Source: Duganella sp. 1224
GTDB lineage: Bacteria; Pseudomonadota; Gammaproteobacteria; Burkholderiales; Burkholderiaceae_D
Direction: 5' to 3'
Assembly (NCBI RefSeq): GCF_013408245.1
Contig: NZ_JACBYS010000001.1
Span: 2,294,001 to 2,358,000 of the forward strand
DNA: 64,000 bases
Below are positions 1 through 8,434 of this stretch, piece by piece (the stretch's first letter is position 1; each line of letters begins with the position of its first letter). The notes under the pieces are model-generated. The model saw nothing but the letters and a program-made list of their open reading frames with translations, searched no databases and was not told the DNA's origin. Position numbers and translations under genes: made by a program.

Positions 1-1860
1 GCCCTGGTGGCCACGCTGTCGCGCATCAGCAATGAATGCCACGCGCTGGTGACCCACCAATATGACTTGCTGAACACCCAGATCCTGCCCGAACTGGCCG
101 CCAACGGCATCCACCTGGTGCGCCACAACGAGCGCAACGAGGCGCAGCGCGCCTGGGTCAAGGAGTATTTCGACACCGAGGTGCGGCCGCTGCTGACGCC
201 GATCGGCCTCGACCCGGCCCACCCGTTCCCGCAGGTGATCAACAAGAGCCTGAACTTCATCGTCCAGCTGAGCGGCAAGGACGCGTTCGGCCGCGGCACC
301 GCCATCGCCATCGTCAAGGCGCCGCGCGTGCTGCCGCGCGTGATCCGCCTGCCGGATCATTTGTCGAAGAGCGGCGGCATTTCGTTCTGCCTGCTGTCGT
401 CGGTAATCCACGCCCACATCTCGGACCTGTTTGCCGGCCGCGAGGTGATCGGCTACTCGCAGTTCCGCGTCACGCGCGACAGCGACCTGTGGGTCGACGA
501 GGACGAGGTCAAGAACCTGCGGCAGGCGCTCAAGGGCGAGCTGGTCGGCCGCCAGTTCGGCGCCTCGGTGCGGCTGGAGGTGGCCAAGAACTGTCCGCCG
601 GAGCTGTCGCAGTTCCTGCTGGACCAGTTTGGCCTGCACCAGAGCCGCCTGTACGCGGTCAACGGCCCGGTCAACCTGGTGCGGCTGAACGAGATCATGG
701 ACCACGTCCACAATCCGGCGCTGCGCTTCCCGCCCTTCTTCCCCGGCCTGGCGCACAAGACTGCCGCCAACGACATCTTCGCCGCGCTGCGCGAGGGCGA
801 CATCTTGCTGCACCACCCCTACCAGTCGTTCCAGACCGTCATCGACTTCATCCGCAGCGCCGCACTCGATCCGGCCGTGGTGGCGATCAAGCAGACGATT
901 TACCGCACCGGCATGAACTCCGACCTGATGGAGTCGCTGATCACCGCCGCCCGCGCCGGCAAGGAAGTCACCGTCATCGTCGAACTGAAGGCGCGCTTCG
1001 ACGAGGAGGCCAACATCAACTGGGCCGACAAGCTGGAACAGGCCGGCGCCCAGGTGGTATACGGCGTGGTCGGCCTGAAGACGCACGCCAAGGTGGCGCT
1101 GGTGATCCGCCGCGAGGACCACAAGCTGCGCTACTACGCCCACCTCGGCACCGGCAACTATCACCCGACCACCACCAAGTTCTACACCGACTTTGGCCTG
1201 CTGACCTGCCACCCCGGCATCAGCCAGGAAGTCAACGAGGTGTTCATCCACCTGACTTCGCTGACCAAGCCGCACCGCCTGACCCATTTGTGGCTGGCGC
1301 CGTTCGCGCTGCAGAACGAGATCATCAAGGCCATCCGCAACGAGGCACGCATCGCGCGCGCCGGACGCCCGGGGCGGATTATTGTTAAAATCAACGCGCT
1401 GGTGGACGAATCGGTGATCCGCGCGTTGTACGCGGCGTCCAAGGATGGCGTCAAGATCGACCTGATCGTGCGCGGCGCCTGCATGCTCAAGCCGGGCGTG
1501 CCGGGGCTGTCGGAAAACATCAAGGTGCGCTCGATCATCGGCCGCTTCCTGGAGCACAGCCGCATCTACTACTTCCGCAATGACCTGGCGCATGACACCT
1601 ATCTGGCCAGCGCCGACTGGATGAGCCGCAACCTGTTCCGCCGCATCGAGGTCGCCTTCCCTATCCTGGACAAGGCGCTCAAGCGGCGGGTGATGGCCGA
1701 GGGCCTGACGCCGTACCTGAAGGACAATATGAACGCATGGGAACTGGAGCCGGACGGCCACTACCAGCGCCGCAAGGCGCGCGGCAAGCAGGTCCACTTC
1801 AGCGCGCAGCAGCACCTGATGGACACGCTGGGCACGCCCAACGCCCATCTGGGAGAATAA
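1..1860 (+). CDS. ppk1: Polyphosphate kinase 1, 5' end outside window
   Basis: Makes inorganic polyphosphate from the ATP gamma-phosphate, reversibly, at the inner membrane. The frame is open from base 1, so the gene begins before the window. About 619 residues are present against roughly 690 in the family, so only part of the N-terminal domain is missing. The catalytic histidine lies in AHLGTGNY (codon at 1141-1143). The second conserved histidine region, FLEHSRIYYF, is near 1549-1578, and the C-terminal LASADWMSRN block is intact. The sixA gene follows 75 bp downstream on the same strand. Identification rests on several long conserved PPK1 blocks. What is seen is the sequence; the activity is family knowledge. 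Confidence 0.97.
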   Translation, partial: ALVATLSRISNECHALVTHQYDLLNTQILPELAANGIHLVRHNERNEAQRAWVKEYFDTEVRPLLTPIGLDPAHPFPQVINKSLNFIVQLSGKDAFGRGTAIAIVKAPRVLPRVIRLPDHLSKSGGISFCLLSSVIHAHISDLFAGREVIGYSQFRVTRDSDLWVDEDEVKNLRQALKGELVGRQFGASVRLEVAKNCPPELSQFLLDQFGLHQSRLYAVNGPVNLVRLNEIMDHVHNPALRFPPFFPGLAHKTAANDIFAALREGDILLHHPYQSFQTVIDFIRSAALDPAVVAIKQTIYRTGMNSDLMESLITAARAGKEVTVIVELKARFDEEANINWADKLEQAGAQVVYGVVGLKTHAKVALVIRREDHKLRYYAHLGTGNYHPTTTKFYTDFGLLTCHPGISQEVNEVFIHLTSLTKPHRLTHLWLAPFALQNEIIKAIRNEARIARAGRPGRIIVKINALVDESVIRALYAASKDGVKIDLIVRGACMLKPGVPGLSENIKVRSIIGRFLEHSRIYYFRNDLAHDTYLASADWMSRNLFRRIEVAFPILDKALKRRVMAEGLTPYLKDNMNAWELEPDGHYQRRKARGKQVHFSAQQHLMDTLGTPNAHLGE

Positions 1861-1935
1861 CAAGCAGCGCGCCGGGAGGTGCGCGGCCGGGATCTGTTTT
1901 CAAATGTGTTTCCAGATATAACTCAGGAGAAAAGC

Positions 1936-2403
1936 ATGGATCTCATTTTGTGGCGGCATGCCGAGGCCGAGGATGCGGCGCCGGGCATGACCGATCTGGA
2001 GCGGGCGCTGACCGGCAAGGGCCAGAAGCAGGCGCGCCGCATGGGGCAATGGCTCAACTCGCAACTGGCGGACAGCTGCAAGATTCTGTCCAGCCCGTCC
2101 GTGCGCACCTTGCAGACGGTGGAGGCGCTGGGCCGCAAATTCAAAATCCACACCGACCTGGCGCCGGGCGCCGATCCGGCCGACGTGCTGAAGGCGGCCA
2201 ACTGGCCGGGCAACAAGGACTCGGTGCTGGTGGTGGGTCACCAGCCGACGCTGGGCCAGGTGGCGTCCATGCTACTGACCGGCGACGACCTCGAATGGGA
2301 CATCCGCAAGGCCAGCGCGTGGTGGTTTGCGCAGCGCGAGCCGGGCGATCCGATGAGCGTGTATCTGAAAGCCGTCATGGCGGCCGACCTGGTGGTGAAA
2401 TAG
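1936..2403 (+). CDS. sixA: Phosphohistidine phosphatase SixA
   Basis: Small histidine-phosphatase-superfamily enzyme of 155 residues, the size of E. coli SixA, which removes phosphate from phosphohistidine on HPt or PTS proteins. The catalytic R7-H8 pair is at the N-terminus in WRHAEAED. The canonical RHG is RHA here, a variant I recall as common among SixA-like proteins. A second conserved histidine lies in VVGHQPTLGQ. The ATG at 1936 is chosen because a CAGGAGA ribosome-binding site sits six bases upstream; an earlier in-frame GTG would add 19 residues before the conserved start. It follows ppk1, so the two phosphate-metabolism genes may be co-transcribed. Confidence 0.9.
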   Translation: MDLILWRHAEAEDAAPGMTDLERALTGKGQKQARRMGQWLNSQLADSCKILSSPSVRTLQTVEALGRKFKIHTDLAPGADPADVLKAANWPGNKDSVLVVGHQPTLGQVASMLLTGDDLEWDIRKASAWWFAQREPGDPMSVYLKAVMAADLVVK

Positions 2404-2464
2404 GCTTGTAAAGGCCTTGGCATCTGCTAGAGTTTAATTGTATCAACTCTCGGGGGAGGCCATC

Positions 2465-2584
2465 ATGATGTTCACCTTGCTCACCATGGGGATGTTCGGG
2501 GGCATGATCGCCCTGGTGGTGTACGAACTGGTACAGGAAATGCGCGGCAGTAAAAACCGGCTGATCGACCGCTACCACGATTAG
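2465..2584 (+). CDS. Small single-pass membrane peptide, 39 aa
   Basis: Not a family I recognise. The peptide begins MMFTLLTMGMFGG, has one hydrophobic segment at about residues 2-22 and a charged tail ending RLIDRYHD. A strong GGGGGAGG ribosome-binding site lies directly upstream (2452-2459), and the stop precedes an intergenic palindrome. There are two adjacent ATGs, and the first is used here. It stands 61 bp after sixA and is transcribed the same way. The positively charged cytoplasmic end after the membrane segment suggests N-out or hairpin insertion, but that is inference. A real gene is likely because of the binding site, length and composition; the function is unknown. Confidence 0.55.
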   Translation: MMFTLLTMGMFGGMIALVVYELVQEMRGSKNRLIDRYHD

Positions 2585-2632
2585 TCCCCACCTACCCCAC
2601 GACCTTCAGCGATACGCGTGCATCGCCGCTTA

Positions 2633-2662
2633 GGGGTCGGACCCCGAACGGGGTCCGACCCC
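2633..2662. repeat. GGGGTCnGACCCC palindromic intergenic repeat, copy 1
   Basis: Inverted repeat with 14-bp arms (GGGGTCGGACCCCG and its complement) around an AA loop, between the small membrane gene and the end of the PotF-like gene. It shares its core with copies at 25930 and 36732. There is no T-run on either side, so factor-independent termination is doubtful. Best read as a dispersed REP-like element. Confidence 0.75.
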
Positions 2663-2690
2663 GCCTGGCCGTGCGGGGTAAAAGCGCGCG

Positions 2691-3800
2691 TTACACGCCG
2701 GTCTTAAACTTGGTATAGATACGCGTGATATTACGGCGAATATCCGCCGGCACCGCCTCGGGCGGCGTCATGCGCTTCTTGTCGTCGTCCGACAGGAACA
2801 CGGTCTTGTTGCCGGCGATGTCCTTGCGCACGAACTTGACGCTGGCCGCGTTCGGATTGGCGTAGAACACCTTGTTGGTCAGGCTGGCGTGCACTTCCGG
2901 ACGCAGGATGTAGTTGATCCACAGGTGGGCATTGTTCGGGTGCGGCGCGTCGGCCGGAATCGCCATGGTGTCGAACACCAGCGCGGCCGAGGTCTTCGGC
3001 ACCAGCACCTCGATCACGTTGCCGTTCTTGGCATCGATGGCGCGCTGGCGGGCGATGTTGATGTCGCCCGACCAGCCCAGCGCCACGCACACCCCGCCGT
3101 TGGCCAGGTCATTGATGTAGCCCGACGAGCTGAACAAAGTCACATAAGGACGGATCGCCTGCAGCACCTTGCCCGCTTCCGCGTAGTCGGCGGCGTTTTT
3201 CGAAAAGGCCGGCTTGCCGGCGTAGATCAGCGCGGCCGGCAGCACTTCCGACGGCGAATCGAGGAAGGACACGCCGCACGACTTCAGCTTGGACGCGTAC
3301 TTCGGATTGAACACCAGCTCCCAAGCGTTGTCCGGCAGCGGCATGCCGCCCAGCGCGGCCTTCACCTTGTTGACGTTGATGCCGACGGTGGTATAGCCCC
3401 ACAGCCAGTCGACCAGGTAATCGTTGCCCGGATCGATGTTGGCCAGCTTGGCCTGGATGGCCGGGTCGAGGTTTTTCAGGTTGGGCAGCTTGGACTTGTC
3501 CAGCTTGCGCAGCTGCTTGGCATCGATCTGCAGGCGCGCCCACTGGGCGGTCGGCACCACGATGTCGTAGCCCGACTTGCCGGCCACCAGCTTGGAGTTC
3601 AGGATTTCGTTGTTGTCGAACAGGTCATAACGAACCTTGATACCGGTTTCTTTTTCAAAATTCTTGACCGTATCCTCGGCGATGTAATCCGACCAGTTGT
3701 AGATATTGAGGACTTTCTCCTCTTGCGCCGCCGCTCCCTGCAGCGCGACTACCATCAAACCGGCCGCCAACAACGCCGCGCCAACGAACTTTCCTGCCAT
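2691..3800 (-). CDS. PotF/SpuD-type polyamine-binding periplasmic protein
   Basis: Substrate-binding component of a spermidine/putrescine ABC transporter, 369 residues, close to E. coli PotF. An N-terminal signal peptide (MAGKFVGAALLAAGL to about residue 24, cut near AAA-QEE) is followed by the family hallmark VLNIYNWSDYIAEDTV. Later blocks such as GYDIVVPTAQW and DYLVDWLWGYTTVGIN are also typical. The ATG at 3800 is supported by a CGGAGGTGTT binding site; an upstream in-frame start would place extra residues before the signal peptide. No ATPase or permease gene is adjacent, so it works with a transporter encoded elsewhere or as an orphan sensor-type binding protein. The exact polyamine cannot be read from the sequence. 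Confidence 0.9.
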   Translation of the reverse strand: MAGKFVGAALLAAGLMVVALQGAAAQEEKVLNIYNWSDYIAEDTVKNFEKETGIKVRYDLFDNNEILNSKLVAGKSGYDIVVPTAQWARLQIDAKQLRKLDKSKLPNLKNLDPAIQAKLANIDPGNDYLVDWLWGYTTVGINVNKVKAALGGMPLPDNAWELVFNPKYASKLKSCGVSFLDSPSEVLPAALIYAGKPAFSKNAADYAEAGKVLQAIRPYVTLFSSSGYINDLANGGVCVALGWSGDINIARQRAIDAKNGNVIEVLVPKTSAALVFDTMAIPADAPHPNNAHLWINYILRPEVHASLTNKVFYANPNAASVKFVRKDIAGNKTVFLSDDDKKRMTPPEAVPADIRRNITRIYTKFKTGV

Positions 3801-3883
3801 AACACCTCCGTAAGTGGAATTCAGACACACAAGCCGTGATGATCGGCCATCCACCGCCCGGATGCAAGGAATTCGTTAGAAAA

Positions 3884-5263
3884 TCACCCCAACATATCGA
3901 ACAGCGTGCCGGTGCCGGAACCGCCGCCGGTGATGGCGCTGCCGGCGCCGGTCTGGGCCTGGGCGGTGTACATCGCCACCAGCGCGTTGGCCTGCGCGGT
4001 CAGCGCCTTGGTCATGCTGGCCTTCTTGGCGGTCAGGTTCTTGATGTCGTTGGTGACCAGCGAGGTTTCCTTGGTCAGCACGCTGCCCGACGAGGTCAGC
4101 GCGCCGGCCTTGGCCGATAGCAGATCGGCAACGCCGCGGCCGTCGCTGGTGGTGAACAGCTGTGACACGGCGGACGGATCGGCGGCCAGCGCGGCCTTCA
4201 ACTTTTTGTCATCCAGCACCAGGTTGCCGTCCTTGTCCTGGCTCAGGCCGGCTGCGGCCAGCTTGGTGACCGAGACGCTGCCGCCGCCGGTCTTCAGTAG
4301 TTGGCCCATCTGATTGATGGCCTGGTTCAGCGCGGTGTCGGACTTGAGGTCGCCCTTTTGCAGCTTCTGCATCTTGGCGTTGAGGTCGTTATACGCGGTG
4401 ACAAACGATTTCAGGTTGTCGCTGATCTGGCTGGCGCCGGCGGCGACGGTGACGTCGCTCTTGCCCGCCCCCACCAGGTTCAGCGTGGCGCCGGCGATGG
4501 CGCTGTCCTTGATGCTGTTGCTGGCGCTCTTGATTTCCTTGCCGTCGACGGTGAGGATGGCGTCCTGCGCGGCGCTGGTCTGGGTCAGCTTCTGGGTGCC
4601 GGCCGGATCGTAGGTCAGCAGGTTCTTCAGCGTGCCGTCACCGCTGACGCTGATGCGCATGCTATTGGCCGCGCCGTCCTGCCCCTCGATCGACAGCGCG
4701 TACTGGCCATCCTTGCCTTTGACCACGCTGGCGTCCACGCCGGCGGCCTTGAGGGCGGCGGCGATGCCTTCCGGCGTGTTGTTGCTGCTGTCGATGGTGA
4801 TGCTCTTGCTGCTGGCGCTGCCGTTGCTGGTAAAGCCCTTGTCGCCGACGGTGCCAAAATCGATCTTGATGGTGGTGGCCGTGCCCGAGCCGACCTTGCC
4901 ATTGGCGTCGGTGGCGAAGGCGTCGCTGGTCAGCACCTGGCCCTGGGCCAGCTGTTTGACGTCGATCGCATAAGTGCCAGCCTTGGCGCTGCCGGTGGAG
5001 GTGGCGGTCAGCACGCTCTTGGCCGAACTGGTGGCGCTGGTGCTGAGGCCGTCGCCGGTGAGGCCGGCCACCAGTTGCTGGAAGCTGGCCAGCGCGCTTT
5101 GCAGCTGGCCCAGCGCCGACAGCTTGGTCTGGTCCTTGGTGATGGACGAATTGATCTTGTTGGCAGCGGCGGATGCCGGGGCCATTGCCTGGGCGACGCG
5201 GTTGTAGACGTCGGTCGAAACGCCAGTGCTGGTGGCGCTGGTCGGGTTGCTGATAGTAGTCAT
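3884..5263 (-). CDS. FliD-like flagellar filament cap protein (orphan)
   Basis: A 459-residue protein resembling the flagellar hook-associated protein 2 that caps the filament and helps flagellin fold. The N-terminal part contains KLSALGQLQSALASFQ as in FliD_N, the middle has a flagellin-insert-like motif (AAGVDASVVKG), and the C-terminal domain carries FVTAYNDLNAKMQ and GLSQDKDGNLVLDDKKL, typical of FliD_C. It lacks the usual GSGLDVNSIV start motif. The sequence is low in aromatics and rich in Ser, Thr, Ala and Lys, as secreted filament proteins are. No flagellar gene lies nearby, so this may be a second, isolated FliD rather than the one in the flagellar cluster. Only a weak ribosome-binding site is visible. 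Confidence 0.8.
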   Translation of the reverse strand: MTTISNPTSATSTGVSTDVYNRVAQAMAPASAAANKINSSITKDQTKLSALGQLQSALASFQQLVAGLTGDGLSTSATSSAKSVLTATSTGSAKAGTYAIDVKQLAQGQVLTSDAFATDANGKVGSGTATTIKIDFGTVGDKGFTSNGSASSKSITIDSSNNTPEGIAAALKAAGVDASVVKGKDGQYALSIEGQDGAANSMRISVSGDGTLKNLLTYDPAGTQKLTQTSAAQDAILTVDGKEIKSASNSIKDSAIAGATLNLVGAGKSDVTVAAGASQISDNLKSFVTAYNDLNAKMQKLQKGDLKSDTALNQAINQMGQLLKTGGGSVSVTKLAAAGLSQDKDGNLVLDDKKLKAALAADPSAVSQLFTTSDGRGVADLLSAKAGALTSSGSVLTKETSLVTNDIKNLTAKKASMTKALTAQANALVAMYTAQAQTGAGSAITGGGSGTGTLFDMLG

Positions 5264-5345
5264 GATGGTTCCGCCATGTGGATGCTTACATAGTATGCAA
5301 CATGGACAGTTGCGCCAATCCGGTGAATAAGCGGGGATTCTACCC

Positions 5346-6704
5346 TTAATCCGCGCCCCAGCGCGCGCTCGACGAGCCGAGACTGCTTGCGGGGTGGTCC
5401 CAGGCCATGGCGGCGCCGTCGATGGCGGCCGGCGGGCGGTAGCGGCGCGCCGGGCCCCACTCGGTCTGTTCCAGTCGTGCGGCGAAGTCGTCCTCGGTAG
5501 CCGGCGCCAGCGTGGCGGACGGCTGCGCGCTGGCGTCGGTCAGCAAGGTGGCGGTGCGGGCCAGCGACAGGCGGGCCTGCAATGCGCGTCCTTCGGTGAG
5601 GCGCGCGATCAGGGCGCGTATCGCGGCGGCGGCCAGCAGGTAGCCGGTGGCGTGATCGAGGGCTTGCACCGGCAGCGGGACCGGCTTGTCGGCGCCGCGC
5701 ATTTGCATGCCGTGGTGCGCGATGCCGCAGCTCATTTGCACCAGGCTGTCGAAGCCGCGCCGGCCGGCCAGCGGGCCGGTCCAGCCGTAGGCGTCCAGCG
5801 CGATGTCGATCAGGTGCGGGTTCAGGCGGCGACGCATTGCTTCGCCCAAGCCCAGCCGCTCCAGCGCTTGCGGGCGATAGCCGTGGACCAGCACGTCGGC
5901 CTCGGCCAGCAGGCCGGTGAAGATGGCGCGGTCGGCGGTCCGGGTCAGGTCGAGGCGTGCGCAACGCTTGCCTAGTGTGACTTCCGGAATGACGCCTGGC
6001 TCGTTCCAGCCGGGCGGATCGATGCGCAGCACATCGGCGCCGTAGCCGGCCAGGAAGCGCGTGGCCACCGGTCCGGCCAGCACCCGCGTCAGATCGAGCA
6101 CCTTCAGTCCCGCCAGCGGCCGCACCGCCGCCCAGCCCCACCCGCGCCGCGCGCCAACGTCGGCGGCGTCCGCAAACGCCATCAGTGGCTCGCTGGCGAC
6201 GCTTTGGCCTTGCGCGTGCGCCTGCCACTCGACCAGCGAGCGCATCACGGCCGCGCAGCCGCCCTGAGCGACGACGGCCTCCTCCAGCGCCAGACCGCGC
6301 CAGCCGGCCACCGCGCGGGCGACCGCCTCGCGCTCCTCCGCGCAGCCGAGCACCGCCAGCGCGGCCCTGCGGTGATGCGGGGCGTTGGTGTGCAAGCGTA
6401 TCCAGCCGTCGGCAGTCGGGTAATCGCCAGCCACCGCATCCCACAACGGCGGCCGCTCCCAGCCAACCGGACAGATCGACCAACTGAACCACATGGACGC
6501 CAGTCGCCGATCCACCGTCACCGGGCCCGGCGCGGCGCCCTGCGCCAGCATCAGCTCGCGCACCGCCAACGTCGCCGCGCCCACCGATGCCGCCGCCAGG
6601 CCGGTGACATCAAAATACGACGGCAAGGCGCCCTCGCCCGTCACCGTCAAGGCGTTCAGCGCGCCAACGGGCAGGCCCAGGGCAGACCACACTGTGTTCA
6701 ACAT
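5346..6704 (-). CDS. Type III (CaiB/BaiF) CoA-transferase family protein
   Basis: Predicted to move CoA between organic acids. It has 452 residues, slightly longer than single-domain members. The family core starts near residue 205 with GLKVLDLTRVLAGPVATRFLAGYGADVLRID and continues through LVHGYRPQALERLGLG and ALDAYGWTGPLAGRRGFDSLVQ. The Asp in RRGFDSLVQ is at the position of the catalytic aspartate. The first 200 residues look like a degenerate copy of the same fold. It is transcribed away from an HTH-citrate synthase gene across 93 bp, and these two families are often paired, which suggests a shared acyl-CoA pathway. Substrates are unknown. Confidence 0.85.
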   Translation of the reverse strand: MLNTVWSALGLPVGALNALTVTGEGALPSYFDVTGLAAASVGAATLAVRELMLAQGAAPGPVTVDRRLASMWFSWSICPVGWERPPLWDAVAGDYPTADGWIRLHTNAPHHRRAALAVLGCAEEREAVARAVAGWRGLALEEAVVAQGGCAAVMRSLVEWQAHAQGQSVASEPLMAFADAADVGARRGWGWAAVRPLAGLKVLDLTRVLAGPVATRFLAGYGADVLRIDPPGWNEPGVIPEVTLGKRCARLDLTRTADRAIFTGLLAEADVLVHGYRPQALERLGLGEAMRRRLNPHLIDIALDAYGWTGPLAGRRGFDSLVQMSCGIAHHGMQMRGADKPVPLPVQALDHATGYLLAAAAIRALIARLTEGRALQARLSLARTATLLTDASAQPSATLAPATEDDFAARLEQTEWGPARRYRPPAAIDGAAMAWDHPASSLGSSSARWGAD

Positions 6705-6759
6705 ACCGGCTCCAGATAAGTTAAGCTTGGCCGCAGCTTAGGACCGCCGGTCCGTGAGC

Positions 6760-6783
6760 GTCAATCTTGACTTGAAGTGTCAA
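6760..6783. promoter_or_regulatory. GTCAA/TTGAC half-site cluster between divergent genes
   Basis: Within the 93-bp gap between the CoA transferase and the citrate synthase-like gene there is a perfect 12-bp palindrome, GTCAATCTTGAC, followed seven bases later by a third half-site, GTCAA. The cluster ends 14 bases before the citrate synthase-like ATG. This placement suits an operator read by the HTH domain of that protein, but this is inference from position and symmetry only. Confidence 0.4.
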
Positions 6784-6797
6784 CATAGGAAGCGAAG

Positions 6798-8072
6798 ATG
6801 GTCTGGATGACGACCGCAGAAGCACTGGAGGTGCTCAACGTTCGCCCGCAAACGCTGTACGCCAACGTCAGCCGCGGCAAGATCCGCGCCAAGCCGGATG
6901 GGGAGGATCCGCGCCGCAGTCTGTATCACCGTGATGACGTGCTGCGCATGGCGCGGCGGGCCAACGGGCGGCGCAAGGTGGACGTCGTCTCCAGCGAAGC
7001 GATGCAATATGGCGATCCGGTGCTGCCATCCGCCATCTCCACCGCCTGGGACGGCCGCCTGCTCTATCGCGGTCACGACGCCGCCACGCTGGCCGACAGC
7101 GCCAGCCTCGAAGACATCGCCACGCTGCTGTGGCAATGCCCGGCCGACGAAGTCGCCAGCCAAGCCGCCAGCCAAGCCGCTGGGGCCGCCGAGGCCGCTG
7201 AAGCCACCGGGGTCGCCGAGGCAGCCAGCGCCGCTGGCGCCGCCGGACTCGCTGTTGCGACGGGCAACGGCAGCGCGTTGGCTGCCGGCCTGCTGGCCCT
7301 CGCCCGCCGCAGCGCAAGCGATCCGCCGTCGCTTGGCCGCGCGCCGTCCACGCTGCGGGCCGAAGCGGCCGACGTGCTGGCCACGCTCGCTTGCGCCATG
7401 GCTGGCGACAACGACGGCCGCAACGCCAGCGGTGGCCGCAGCAGTGGCGGCGCGGGCCTCCCCATCAGCCGGCGCCTGGCCCGCGCCTGGGGCGCCGAGG
7501 CGCACGAGGACCTGATCCGCCGCGCCCTCGTCCTCATGGCCGACAACGAACTGAACGCCTCCACCTTCGCCACCCGCGTGGCCATCTCCACCGGCGCCTC
7601 GCTGGCGGCCGGCGTGCTGGCCGGCTTGACCACGCTGACCGGCCCGCTGCACGGCGGCGCCGCCCGGCAATTCACCGACCTGCTGGCCCACGCGCAGGCG
7701 AACGGCGCCAGCCAGGCCGTCCGCGACTGGCTGGCCAGCGACCGCCCGCTGCCCGCCTTCGGCCACCCGCTGTACCGCGACGGCGACCCGCGCGCCAAGG
7801 CGCTGCTCAAACACCTACCAAAAGTTGCATCACATGAAGAACTGGCTGTAGCGGCAGAACAACAAGCCGGCGAATTGCCAAACATCGACTACGCCCTGTC
7901 CACGCTGACCGCCGCCTGCGGCCTGCCACCAGACGCACCGTTTATCTTGTTTGCCGTGGGTCGCTGCGCCGGCTGGCTGGCGCACGCCCTGGAACAGGTG
8001 CAAGCCAACCGGCTGATCCGGCCACGGGCCCGCTACACCGGGCCCGCGCCGGTCAACGCAGGAATTTATTGA
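6798..8072 (+). CDS. HTH-domain citrate synthase family protein
   Basis: A 424-residue protein with an excisionase/MerR-like helix-turn-helix at residues 4-45 (TTAEALEVLNVRPQTLYANVSRGKI) fused to a citrate synthase fold. The three catalytic residues are present: His in PLHGG, His in FGHPLYRDGDPRA and Asp in NIDYALSTL. So it could condense acetyl-CoA or another acyl-CoA with a keto acid. An Ala/Gly-rich insert of about 40 residues (roughly 118-157) interrupts the large domain and has no counterpart in standard citrate synthase. An AGGAAG binding site lies six bases before the ATG. It is divergent from the CoA-transferase gene. Whether it is an enzyme, a metabolite-sensing regulator or both cannot be decided here. 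Confidence 0.85.
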   Translation: MVWMTTAEALEVLNVRPQTLYANVSRGKIRAKPDGEDPRRSLYHRDDVLRMARRANGRRKVDVVSSEAMQYGDPVLPSAISTAWDGRLLYRGHDAATLADSASLEDIATLLWQCPADEVASQAASQAAGAAEAAEATGVAEAASAAGAAGLAVATGNGSALAAGLLALARRSASDPPSLGRAPSTLRAEAADVLATLACAMAGDNDGRNASGGRSSGGAGLPISRRLARAWGAEAHEDLIRRALVLMADNELNASTFATRVAISTGASLAAGVLAGLTTLTGPLHGGAARQFTDLLAHAQANGASQAVRDWLASDRPLPAFGHPLYRDGDPRAKALLKHLPKVASHEELAVAAEQQAGELPNIDYALSTLTAACGLPPDAPFILFAVGRCAGWLAHALEQVQANRLIRPRARYTGPAPVNAGIY

Positions 8073-8373
8073 TGGTGGCCATGGTGGCCATGTCGGGATT
8101 CATGAACTGGAATCCGATCTTGAAGTGGTCGCCGCTGAAAATGCAGTAATTCACCCGCGAACGGCAAGTCAACACCTGCGCCTTGCCCTCGACGAACAGC
8201 TCAAACGACACCATGCCGATGTCGCCCGTCCCCAGTTTATGGTCAAACGTGAGCGACAGACCGGTGGCGCTGATGTCCAGCGTGCGCCCCTGCGCGGGCG
8301 GCAGGCCATCCATCACCACGACTGCTTTCGAACGCACAATCTTGCGCGCGCCTGACCGTTGATCAACTAACAC
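8053..8373 (-). CDS. PilZ-domain protein, predicted c-di-GMP receptor
   Basis: Single-domain PilZ protein of 106 residues. The N-terminal arginine cluster RKIVR and the downstream DISATGLSL motif are the two c-di-GMP-contacting elements of PilZ domains, and both are present. It probably relays c-di-GMP levels to motility or surface functions. The gene starts with GTG, preceded by an AAAGGA-like binding site. Its 3' end overlaps the 3' end of the convergent citrate synthase-like gene by 20 bp, so both stop codons lie inside the other gene. Partner unknown. Confidence 0.85.
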   Translation of the reverse strand: MLVDQRSGARKIVRSKAVVVMDGLPPAQGRTLDISATGLSLTFDHKLGTGDIGMVSFELFVEGKAQVLTCRSRVNYCIFSGDHFKIGFQFMNPDMATMATINKFLR

Positions 8374-8434
8374 TTTCTATCCTTTAATTACGTAAATTGC
8401 ACTATTACCGATTACAACATAAAACAATACAACG

